A stretch of DNA of 64,000 bases from Paulinella micropora (taxonomy: Eukaryota > Cercozoa > Imbricatea > Euglyphida > Paulinellidae), in NCBI GenBank assembly GCA_019918135.1, contig WBZZ01000121.1:40001-104000 (forward strand). Direction: 5' to 3'. A program made the position numbers and the translations under genes. Each line of letters starts with the position of its first letter. Position 1 is the stretch's first letter. The notes under the pieces are model-generated. The model worked only from the letters and a program-made list of their open reading frames with translations. It searched no databases and was not told the DNA's origin. Shown here piece by piece: positions 30,230 through 40,475 of the stretch.

Positions 30230-30718
30230 AACTTGGACAGGAATGGGGGAGGGGGTGGGGCTTAGTGGAGGCGTTTCATGTTTTTTTTAAGAAAGCTTTG
30301 TAGCTTCTGCGCCCTTCTCCTCCCCCTTTCCCCTGTTCTTTGAGCCCCCCGGGCTCAGGGGGCTCATGGGGGAGAAAAAAAAGAAGGAGGGCGCCCCCCC
30401 TTTTTTTCTTTTTCCCTTAGCTTGAGCCCCCTGAGCTAGGGGGGCTCAAAGGACAGGGGAAGGGGCCCCTCTCCCCCCGCTTTTTTTCCTCCTCCCCTCC
30501 TTTCTCTCCTCAGTGCTCCACCGTCACAGTTGGACCGTGCTGCTTGCAAGCAGCCTCAGTTTGCAGAAAAAAAGAAAAAAAAAGATTCTTTTAATTAATA
30601 AAAGCTTGTACCAAAGTCAGCCCGATTTGCGCGGGCTGAAAAAGCAGCTCGCGTATTGATGGGATAAAATACGTCCAAATCCCACTTAGCGGGCTTCCCC
30701 CGCCGTTCTTTTTGTACC
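30230..30718. other. Intergenic spacer with G/C-rich inverted repeats
   Basis: TGAGCCCCCCGGGCTCAGGGGGCTCA (split: GAGCCCCC / GGGGGCTC) near 30,340-30,370 and CTTGAGCCCCCTGAG...GGGGGGCTCAAAG near 30,420-30,450 are related inverted repeats separated by poly-C/T. No coding frame. Confidence 0.6.
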
Positions 30719-31329
30719 CTAGGCAGTGCATTGGCGGGGGGCGGGGGGCGTCCCTCCGTCGGACCCCCCTACCACTTTCTGCGCGCAGACACGCAGGATC
30801 GACGCGTACATGGCCAGGACCAGAGACTCGGAGACCGAGCAGGAAAACGTCGTAAAATACTGGGTGCTCTGAAAATGTTGTTGCAACACGTGGCAGTGGC
30901 TGCCCCCCGCCGAGTTTGGAGAAGCGGCCCGGCTGCTAGCCAGCGTCAGCGCCAAGTAGAATTCCGCTGGTTTTTCGCACTGGGGCGAATGCCCACTGTC
31001 TGCTACCACTACGCAGGGCACCGCGCCCCGGCAGAGCTTGGACAAGTGCTCGCCCTGATGACAGGGCATAATAGTATCGCGCTCTCCGTAAATCAAGGCA
31101 GTCGGCACGTTCGTGTTCAACAGCTTGGGCAGTGAGGGGTACAGCCAGCGCGCGCGCCCCTGCCTCCAGCTCAGGGCTATGTTGCTGGCGACCAGCAGGT
31201 CTCCCACCGAGCACGGGCGGCTCAGCACCTCAAACCAAAACCAGGCGTGGGCGGAACAGCCGATCTGTTCAAGCCAAACATAGCCCAGGCTCTTCACCGT
31301 CTGGATGCGCAAGAGTCGGTGCAGGGGGT
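30719..31329 (-). pseudogene. Alpha/beta-hydrolase, C-terminal part, cut by element A
   Basis: The frame reads toward lower coordinates and carries LLNTNVPTALIYGERDTIMP (the acid-residue loop) and VVADSGHSPQCEKPAEFYLA (the catalytic-His turn) typical of alpha/beta-hydrolase esterases, followed by a Ser/Ala tail. The 5' part, where the nucleophile elbow would be, is not next to it: element A begins at 31,330. The neighbour on the other side of A is a different gene, so this is not a simple insertion site. Confidence 0.6.
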
Positions 31330-31879
31330 TCAAGAGGGAGAGCAAACCTGATATTTTAGGGACCTGTGGTAGTAATTAGAGGGAGAGCAAACCTGCTGTT
31401 TTAGGGACCTGTGGTAGTAGTCCGGCCGGACCTAAATTGTTCATGCCTATCGATAATATTTATTGTAAATTTATGACAGTGGACGGACCTGATTCATCTT
31501 AATATTTGCATACTAATTGATTATTAAAATATATTCCGATGCTCACTATTTTTAATATTCATAACATGATTCTTATTATCACTGTATAGATACAGCGTTG
31601 TTGCAACTGCCGATTTCTGTCCTAAGCGGCGGTAGTAGCACTGAGCTTTGCTTCTAGGAGTAACCGGCAGTAGCACGCGCGTAGATTGCAGGCAGGCGAG
31701 CAGGTAGGCAGGAGCAGGTAGGCAGAAAGCAAGCGAGCAAAATATTAATACTCACTGAGATGCAGGCAGGAGCACGCGCAGGAGACTGCAGTAGCTTTCG
31801 TTCTGTTTTCCATATAATCCCTGCTCCACTCCTGTTGCACTGCAGAAACTCTAGCTTCTATTTCAGCTCCTATCGCGGG
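31330..31879 (+). repeat. Element A left terminal inverted repeat
   Basis: The outermost part is a 44-bp unit present twice (AGAGGGAGAGCAAACCTG, TTTTAGGGACCTGTGGTAGT), then AT-rich sequence with TATCGATAATATTTATTG, then GCAGGCAGGCGAGCAGG-type repeats. It ends at CAGCTCCTATCGCGGG. It matches the inverse of 42,879-43,432. Confidence 0.85.
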
Positions 31880-31921
31880 TCCTGTGTGTTCGCGGGCAAC
31901 AGCCCGCTGCCTGACTTGCAT

Positions 31922-32844
31922 TTATCGCTTCTCTTGTCCCTGTTTCACCAGGGACGCAAGTATGCCAGCACGAAAAGCAGGCCCAATGTTTGCGTCGCCA
32001 ATTTCCTTTGTTAACCGTGCTGCGATCGTATTCAAAATTGCCTGCGGGTGGAGAGCCAAGTTGAGATATACTCGCCGAGGTTGGAGCAGGAGATATGCAG
32101 CGATAGCAGAGGACTGGTAAGCGCATTCCCAACCCTCGCGTTGTTCGCAGCAATGGATAACCTTTAGCTGGATTTCAACTCCTCCGCCCTTGCCCAACGT
32201 CAGTATCCTCTGCAGGTTGTTTCTGACACGGGTGGCAGCGGCAACCAACGCTTGACTGATTCGGGAAGATTCTTGCAGAGTGTTTATGACCAGCAGAGTG
32301 GCTTTCTTCTGCCGGGGAACCAAGATCATGGTGCTCCAATGTGCTCCAGCATCCATTCCATAACCAGTATGCTCCAAAATGCCCCCCCCCCCAAACCCAT
32401 CGTTGATTCCAGACAAGAAAAACCCCGAATCCTGATGTGCTGGAATTTTTGTTTGAATTTTTTGTGCAGCTTGGCTTCTCCATCCGCCCACTGCTTCTTC
32501 GTGGCAAAGTGCTTGCATGTCCAGACAATCAATAACCTTAGCTTCTGGGACGCTTGCCGCAATCACCTTAAGCAGGAAGGTGAAAGTGTCAGCGTTGGCA
32601 AATTCTGCGGGCTGGGCACGCATATTTTCCAAGACAGAGCTTGGCCTAGGCATATTGCAACTTTTGGCAGCAAGGTTCTGCAGCCATGCTGGCTTGGGCC
32701 CAGCGCCTGAGCTGGGCCAGCCAACAGGACGATTTGCGCTTTCGCTCTGAGTAGCCATGATTGCCTCTTCCCGTTGCACGGATGTGGAAGGGGAAAAAGA
32801 AGACAAAGAGGAGGAGAAGGAAGAAGAAGAAGAAGAAGAAGAAG

Positions 32845-32875
<31 letters not shown>

Positions 32876-35800
32876 TGGGTGTGCCGCAGCCAGTTCCACC
32901 TGGCTGGAGCCAGCGCGGCTACTGTTCGGAGGCTCAATCTTCAGGTCCAACTCCACGTTGGTAGGGGCGTCTCTCTTCATCAATTTTCTGCTCTTGCCCT
33001 TGTTAAAAATCGGCTTCACCCAGGCGCAAAACCCACCGGGATAATCATCTTCTGCCTTTCTCAGCATCTTGGCATTTCTGTCGTTGAGCCTGATTGGTTT
33101 GTCTGGATGGTTTCGAACCAGCACAACAGCGCTCGCGCCGTTTTTCTTGTGCTCTCGTAAATGGGTATAAAATAGGATTGCTGCCCACTCATCATTCTGG
33201 GTTACAGAAATCGCGTTGGCAATGGTGGGCTGCCCTTTGATGGCACAACTGCCTGTAGATGGCCCGAAGACGCATATGCTCTGTCCAGCGGCCAGTTTCA
33301 TGTTCACGGCTCCAAAAATCCAGAACCTGTGCAGAACAGACTCGCCTTGTTGATGATACACAGATATCTCTCGAACACCTTCTCTTCGCAATCTGAGAAC
33401 AACATGCAAGTCTGCACGAAACAAGCCGCGCAACGATTTCATCGCGTTGTTTGTTGTGTGTAGTAATACAAACCCGAGGTTCAAGCCAGACCACGTTCCT
33501 TCTCGATAACCCGTGATGGGATAGCTGCTTGGGGGAAGACTTAAGATTTCTCTCGATCGCTCCCTGTGGTTCTTGGGCGGCAGGCGGGTGTCGGCGCAAG
33601 TTAACCACTGCACTTTGTTCCCCTGCGCTTGGAACTGTTTCACCAATGCTTTTAACGGCGATTTTTCCTTTGCCAAGCCAACTTCAAACCACTTGGGATT
33701 GTATTCCTCGCGTTGAGCATCAGATGCGATAACAATAGGGTCGTAGTTGACAAGCTTGTCTTTGGTCCGCATCCAATCGGTGCACAGCTCTTCTTCTGCA
33801 ACGAGTGATCTGCCTTGCTTAAACTCAGCTCTTGCCACGCGGTCTGTTAAAACTTTGTTTATGCCGCAGTGTCCATTGAAAGCAAGGATCGACGGAGCTG
33901 GCAGCTCTCTGCTGTAACAAGCGCAGTGCACCTGAACACTAGAAAGGACAGTCTCATCTTGATTGGGAAAAGCCTCAGCAAACCGCCTAACTAACGGGAG
34001 CTTCTTGAAGTCTCCTTCGTTCCTGGGCATGTTGCCCTGTATTAGCTCAACTGCTTCCTTGAGTTCCACAGTTACTGCTTTGGTCCCTTCTTTGTCATGC
34101 AATGTGTAAGTAACCAAAGCTAAGAAAATATCGCCATTGGGGCTCGTAAGCTGCATCATTTTCAAGGCTTGCGCAGGTGTGTTATAGGCCTTGTATAGGT
34201 CGATCGAATGACCTGCCACTTTTCTGGTGATTGAGTTTACAGAGAACATGTGCACCGGGCTAGCCAGTGGATCCCAGAGGAAGAGCGTTTTGGTCAGGAT
34301 TTCCGAGTACGCTTCCATCTTCGCGCGCACTGAGGTATGGTACACCAACGCGGGCTTGAACCTAGAGAGGATCTGGTGAAACAGAGCACGTACGTCGTCT
34401 AAGGGCGCGACTCCTGGGCCAAAGACTCGGATTTCGATGCGCCCAATCCCACAGTCCCTCATGCGCTGGTCCTTAAAAGCAGCTCGGACGCGTGGGTTTG
34501 TGCTGAAGACGAAATCTTGCAGGCGATGTCCTACATTTTTTATGACAGATTCCACCTCAAACATGTTGATATCTTTTCCATATATTTTCGGCTCCACTTT
34601 GCATCCACGCCACCAAAGCCGAAAGGTAAAGCAGTGGAGGCCGTTCGCCTCTTCCCTTCGGACCAGATAAAGGGTATCACCCAGCTCCATATCCGTTCCA
34701 TTCCTCTTTCTTGTTGAATTACTGTAGTTTTCAGGAACATCATGGTAACCGTAAGGTGCATGCTCTATCTTGAAGCCTTCTCTCTGAAGGCGTTCGAGAA
34801 AACAATTAAGGGAAAAACCCGGCTGCATTGTGTAATCAACACTTTGGATATAGATTTTTTCCCTCCTCCAAATCGGCGCCATCTGGCGCAGACTTGCAAA
34901 GACAACCTTGTCCTCGTGCTGAGTCGCGTTGGGCACGTTTTTGATTCTCAAATCCTGCTTGAAATCAGCCGACGGCTCGAGAGCCCGGTCGCTTGCATTT
35001 GGACGACTCAAACCGTGCTTGCGTTCAATTTGCAGAGCCACATCGCTTAGCCCTCGCTTACGGCAAGCCTTGCCGAATCCAGCCGCAATCGCCACCTTGG
35101 TATCTTCGATATCCTCTGAAGCTGATTTTCCCTTTAGGTCTTCCTGACTCTTCAGGTATCGTAACCCGAAGCCATCGCAAAACATACCAGGGTGCACGTA
35201 AAGATCCGTCTCCCTCGGCACGTCACTCCCATACTTGTTCCAATTGAGGGTTGCTGTGTCCGGGAGCGAAAAACGAAGGGCTAATTTGTACATTAGGTCC
35301 TTTTATTTGCAGCCGTCAAGGTCGGGCAAGGAAATACTTACATCTGGCTGAAGCAATTGTCTTTGGTACGCCTTCGCATCCAATGGGGGCTCGGGATTCT
35401 CGGGAGGTGGGGGTGTCTGATCAGAGGAACTGCTGGCCCCTGTGTGCAAGGGTTCTGCCACCTTTTGGCGCTTCTTCGCGGGGGACGGGGGGGGGGGGGG
35501 GGGGGGGGGGGGGCGAGCACCAGGGCGCACAGATAGCGCCAATCTTTGCGTTGGTCTCCTTGTCAAAAGTAAAGACCTTCCTTTCCTTACCTTTTGAAAA
35601 GCAGGCAGGACTATTACAAGTGAGGAGGACATCACCTCCGCTTGTAACTGTCGCACCAGCACCATCGCTGCTTTTGTGTTGCTGGCCTAGCGGAACCAGC
35701 TCCTGATGCACACAGCTGTGCTCCTCCCGGAACGTGATGGAAAGCTTTACTATGATGCCTTGGCTAGTCGGCGTGATGTCTTGTGTAACCACCTGCGCCG

Positions 35801-36849
35801 GCACAACAAGGCATGATTGTAAAGCTTCCTGCGCCGAGCTTGGCAAAAGCAAACAAGCCGGCTGGAGTTTCGACTGTACCTTGGCTTGCGCGGGTAGCTT
35901 CAAGCCCGTCCTGATCTTCTCGGTCAAGTTAAATGCCATGCTTTCTGGAGCGGTAGCACCTGCGAATATATTATTTCATGTGCTTTGTTGTGGAAAGTGA
36001 ATACAGTTGAGATAGCGTGCCCGTCCCCCCTCCCCCCCCCCTGTGCCCCCACCCGCCCATCCACCCACCCCTCTGAGTCTGGTAGCATGGCTTTTACCAT
36101 CTTCCAGCGTGGCGCTATCCGCGCGCTTGCCTTTAGTTTCCTGTTCGGCTGTGTCGGACCCGCCGCCGGGTAGGTAGGGATATAATTGAATTACACTATC
36201 GTTCCCGATTCCATATTTTGTCAACGTTAACGTTCCTTCTTCAAGGGGTCTTCCATTGAAGACGAGGAATTGTTTATCCACGGGGATGGCCTCCTTGTCC
36301 TCGATAGCTTTTTGCAAGACTCCAATCGAGTCTGAAGGGTCCATGCACAAGCTGATGATTCTAGAGCCCGGTACGCTGACAAACACGGAGATGCTGCCAC
36401 CTAAGTTGCAGGGAGGACAAACGGATTGAGTGCAAGGATGGACAATACAATAGAAGCACTCCCGCCAAACCCTAACCCCAACATAAACACTTCCGCTTAC
36501 CATTCTTGGGTGACTGCGGCGCGTTCCGCGCGCGAAGTTTTGACGTCCACTCAGGGTAGGGATTTGCGCGACGCCGTGAAGAAACTGCGCAAGGCGCTTC
36601 CTTGACAGACTCAGACTCGTCGTCTGAGAACTCATCCCACTCAATCTTTTCCCCCTCTGAGTCTGGAGACAGAAGACGCCGCTTGCGCTCATCCCACTCA
36701 ATCTTTCCTCCCTCTGAGTCTGGAGACAGAAGACGCCGCTTGCGCCCACCACTGCCAGCTAAAAATAAGGACACAGACATACACGCAACACAATCGGCTT
36801 ATTCAAAGCGTAGTCTCCTACCTGATGAAGAGGGGCCGTCCTGGCTCAT
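31922..36849 (-). CDS. Ubiquitin-like / Ulp1-type protease polyprotein gene of element A, multi-exon
   Basis: The start is MSQDGPSSS (ATG at 36,849). Exon 2 repeats RKRRLLSPDSEG..EWDE and has an acidic stretch. The next exon is a full ubiquitin-like domain (ISVFVSVPGSR, DPSDSIGVLQKAIEDKEAIP, FLVFNGRPLEEGTL) ending YLPGGG. Then come MAFNLTEKIRTGLKLPAQAK, a Pro-rich linker and about 850 residues of unknown fold (MYKLALRFSLPDTATLNWNK onward, with GIGRIEIRVFGPG). A poly-Ser tract leads to a C-terminal Ulp1/adenain-like domain (AHWSTMILVP, LLVINTL, EQREGWECAYQSSAIAA) that supplies His, Gln and Cys. Introns are GT-AG. The stop lies 43 bp from the terminal repeat. The centre may be the transposase. 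Confidence 0.7.
35486..35512. repeat. Poly-G (poly-C on the coding strand) tract inside the polyprotein gene
   Basis: About 26 G on the plus strand. It lies where the polypyrimidine tract of an intron acceptor would be, just before the exon reading KKRQKVAEPLHTGASSSS. In copy B the same tract is only nine C. Confidence 0.8.
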
Positions 36850-37300
36850 CGTGAATGAAAGATCCACGTTTTCTCTTGGAAAAGCTATATACAAAGACAT
36901 GCAGCAGGATGGCAGATGTTGCGCTTGCAACACGAAGCAGTACTGAAATATTAGTATATTAACTACTATAATAATCAAAGAAAATCTCGCGAGCTCCTCT
37001 TCTCTTTCCCTCCCCCCCCCCTCCTCTCACCCTCCTATCCCCCTCCTCTCCTCCGTTTCTCTGCAGCGCATTTTTCATTTCCTCCCACTTTCCTGATTCT
37101 CGTCACACATTTTATATCCCCCCTGCCCCCTCCCCCCCCCCCCCCCCCCCCCCCCCCCGTCCGCCCAGCATGTTTGCCTCTGGCGTTCGCCCCTCGTTCC
37201 CTCTGTCCCCCTCCCCCCCCCCCCCCCTTCTCCCTGTTCCCAGCCGAGCATATTCATTCCCTTCCTCTCTTTCCCTTCCTCTTTCTCCTCTCAGTCAAAA
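36850..37300. other. Upstream region of the polyprotein gene with poly-C runs
   Basis: Holds AGTATATTAACTACTATAAT, a likely core-promoter area, at about 36,950-36,975. C runs follow at 37,012, 37,133-37,158 (about 26) and 37,211-37,226. No gene. Confidence 0.5.
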
Positions 37301-37389
37301 CTCTTTTGCGCGACAGACAGAAGCTCGGTGTGCATGGCTTGATGTAGGACCAGATGTGTGTGGCCTGTCCCGGGCCAGCACAGACGCTT

Positions 37390-37740
37390 GAGCACACGCT
37401 GCAGACTCACACTAAGCGCAGGCACATGCCAAGCACGCACAGACTTACATGCAGCAGAGACACATGCAGAGCAAGACAAAGATACACGCAGCACACTCTC
37501 ACCACAGACACGCGCACGCCGCATACTCCCACACGCAGCACAGACACACGCCATGTACGCACAGATATACACGCAGCACACTCCCACACGCAGCAAAGAC
37601 AGACAGACCACAAGTAGGGACGGACACACGCCATGCACTCCCAGACATACACGCAGCACACTCTCACACACCAGACACGAGCACAGTCTCTCACACACAC
37701 TGCACAGACGCACACGCAGCAAAACGAAGAACGAACCTTT
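37390..37740. repeat. Degenerate CA/ACACGCAGCACA repeat of element A
   Basis: ACACGCAGCACA, CATGCACTCCCAGACATACA and related phrases recur irregularly for about 350 bp. The Cys/Val- or His/Thr-rich frames through it come from the repeat. Inverse copy at 56,960-57,310. Confidence 0.75.
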
Positions 37741-38262
37741 TTTCCATGATTGTTCTGGTCTTGAAGTCGTTTGCTCCTTCGCGGCACCACCCTATAAATT
37801 TATTCATATATGTTTCTGGTTATCGATGAAAAAACATACAAACCACCCAGCTACCTATGCGCAGAATGGCAGGATTGTATGTACTACACTGTGCCTATGT
37901 TTCATTGTAGCAGCAGTAGTAGCAACAGTAGAATCAACGCTACTGCTGCAAGGAATAGCTGCAGCAACAGAGCAGTAGAGCAGCAGGCAGCAGCAGCAAC
38001 AGGGTGGACAGGTTAGTGGTATGCAGGAGGATATGTATCTGGCAGGAAGCTTGAAGGTAGGTCAGTAGGTAGGCAGGAGGCAGCAGCACTGGCTGAGAGC
38101 AACCATAACAGCAGTGGCAGTAGTTGCCAGTGGCAGCAGCAGCAGCATTATTGCAGGGTGACAGGTTAGTGTTGGTATGCTGTGGACAGGTTTCCGGCAG
38201 GAACAGTAGACAGCGCGTATATAGGTAGGTAAGTAGGCAGCAGCGCTGGCTGAGATTTGCTG

Positions 38263-38303
<41 letters not shown>
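37741..38303. other. CAG/CTG-rich spacer and GATA tract of element A
   Basis: CAGCAGCAACAG and GTAGGTAGGCAGGAGG phrases, then (GATA)n at 38,262-38,303. No convincing gene. It corresponds inversely to 56,430-56,955 in copy B. Confidence 0.5.
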
Positions 38304-38304
<1 letters not shown>

Positions 38305-38654
38305 GCAGGTCGGTAGGTATCGATTTTTGTTTCTGTTGTGGATCCTTGATTTACGGTTTTGCCCTTAAGTCGCAACACCAGGAAACAAGGATTTTGGCAA
38401 AATTTCTCGTACAATTGTGTACCAAGGATTCGGATGTAATCGGAAATGATATATTTTTTTTTTGGCAATTTCTCGTACCCGCAATGTTTTCGCACCCCCC
38501 CCCCCCTACTACTTCAGTTCAAAAGTAAAACTCATACAAACTCTAACACTCTTGTTTTCCTCATAAAGTTCGTGTCTCAACATGTCTGACAAACAGCAAT
38601 CAGCAAGCACTAGAAGCACTTGAACACGATTCTATCGGCTCTGTGTACGACTTC

Positions 38655-38655
<1 letters not shown>
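38304..38655 (+). other. Segment inverted between copies A and B, with a short MSDKQQ frame
   Basis: This segment runs from GGCAGGTCGGTAGGTATCGA to GTGTACGACTTCTC and lies between GATA and TATC tracts. It is in the same absolute orientation as 56,071-56,427 in B, although everything around it is inverted between A and B. It contains ATGTCTGACAAACAGCAA (38,583); in B the frame reads MSDKQQALEALEHDSIGSVY and on to a stop near 56,525, while in A it ends early. Confidence 0.7.

Positions 38656-38707
<52 letters not shown>
38655..38707. repeat. (TATC)n microsatellite
   Basis: Thirteen TATC units at the border of the inverted segment and the 13-bp satellite. Confidence 0.95.
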
Positions 38708-40475
38708 GTTTCTGTTTTTTGTTTTGTTTTTCTGTTTTGCTTTTCTGTTTCGGTTTTCTGTTTTGTTTTTCTGTTTTGCTTTTCTGTTTTGTTTTTCTGT
38801 TTTTTTTTCTGTTTTGCTTTTATGTTTTGCTTTTCTGTTTCGATTTTCTGTTTTGCTTTTCTGTTTCGATTTTCTGTTTTGATTTTCTGTTTCGATTTTC
38901 TGTTTTGCTTTTTTGTTTCGATTTTCCATTTCGATTTTCTGTTTTGCTTTTTTGTTTCGATTTTCCATTTCGATTTTCTGTTTTGCTTTTCTGTTTCGAT
39001 TTTCTGTTTTGATTTTCTGTTTCAATTTTCTGTTTTGCTTTTCTGTTTCGGTTTTTGTTTTGCTTTTTTGTTTCGATTTTCCATTTCGATTTTCTGTTTT
39101 GCTTTTCTGTTTCGGCTTTTTGTTTCGATTTTCCATTTCGATTTTCTGTTTTGCTTTTCTGTTTCGGTTTTTTGTTTCGATTTTTTGTTTCGATTTTCTA
39201 TTTCTGTTTTCTGTTTTGGGTTTTCTGTTTAGATTTTCTGTTTCGATTTTCTGTTTTGCTTTTCCATTTTGATTTTCTGTTTCGATTTTCTGTTTTCCTT
39301 TTTTGTTTCCATTTTCCATTTCGATTTTCTGTTTTGCTTTTCTGTTTCGGTTTTTTGTTTCGATTTTTTGTTTCGATTGTCTATTTCGGTTTTCTGGTTT
39401 GCTTCTCTGCTTCGGTTTTTTGTTTCGATTTTCTATTTCGGTTTTCTGTTTTGCTTTTCTGTTTCGGTTTTTTGTTTTGTTTTTCTGTTTTGCTTTTCTG
39501 TTTCGATTTTCTGTTTTGCTTTTTTGTTTCGATTTTCCATTTTGATTTTTTGTTTTGCTTTTCTATTTCGATTTTTTGTTTTAGTTTTCTGTTTTGCTTT
39601 TCTGTTTCGATTTTCTATTTCGATTTTCCATTTCGATCTTCTGTTTTGCTTTTATGTTTCGGTTTTTTGTTTTGCTTTTTTGTTTCGATTTTCCATTTCG
39701 ATTTTCTGTTTTGCTTTTCTGTTTCGGTTTTTTGTTTTGCCTTTTTGTTTCGATTTTCTATTTCGGTTTTCTGTTTTGCTTTTCTGTTTCGGTTTTTTGT
39801 TTCGATTTTCTATTTCGGTTTTCTGTTTTTGTTTTGTTTTTCTGTTTTGCTTTTCTGTTTCGATTTTCTGTTTTGCTTTTCTGTTTCGATTTTCTGTTTT
39901 GCTTTTCTGTTTTGATTTTCTGTTTCGATTTTCTGTTTTGCTTTTCTGTTTTGCTTTTCTGTTTCGATTTCCTGTTTTGCTTTTTTTGTTTTGCTTTTCC
40001 ATTTCGATTTTCTGTTTTGATTTTCTGTTTCGATTTTCTGTTTTGCTTTTCTGTTTTGCTTTTCTGTTTCGATTTCCTGTTTCGCTTTTTTGTTTTGCTT
40101 TTCCATTTCGATTTTCTGTTTTGCTTTTCTATTTCGATTTTTTGTTTTGCTTTTCTGTTTTGCTGTTCTGTTTTGCTTTTCTATTTCGATTTTCCATTTC
40201 GATTTTCTGTTTTGCTTTTCTGTTTCGGTTTTTTGTTTTGCTTTTTTGTTTCGATTTTTCATTTCGATTTTCTGTTTTGCTTTTCTGTTTCGGTTTTTTG
40301 TTTCGATTTTCCATTTCGATTTTCTGTTTTGCTTTTCTGTTTTGCTTTTCTGTTTCGGTTTTTTGTTTCGATTTTCTATTTCGGTTTTCTGTTTTTGTTT
40401 TGTTTTTCTGTTTTGCTTTTCTGTTTCGATTCTCTGTTTTGCTTTTCTGTTTCGATTTTCTGTTTTGATTTTCTC
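38708..40475 (+). repeat. 13-bp satellite of element A (~135 units)
   Basis: Units TTTTCTGTTTYGN (variants TTTTTTGTTTCGA, TTTTCCATTTCGA) run head to tail for 1.77 kb. Because the unit is 13 bp and has no stop in any of its phases, very long frames arise on both strands (FCFAFLFRFS on plus, KQKIETENRNRK on minus). They are artefacts of the repeat. The variants form longer patterns, suggesting expansion in blocks. Confidence 0.95.

Noticed and set aside
37291-37978. Cys/Val-rich frame VCCVYVWECMACV that looks like a Cys-rich protein (and the copy at 56.98-57.6 kb)
   Set aside because: The underlying DNA is a degenerate CA/GCAGCACA repeat, the opposite strand is equally open, and no signal peptide or unique domain is present.
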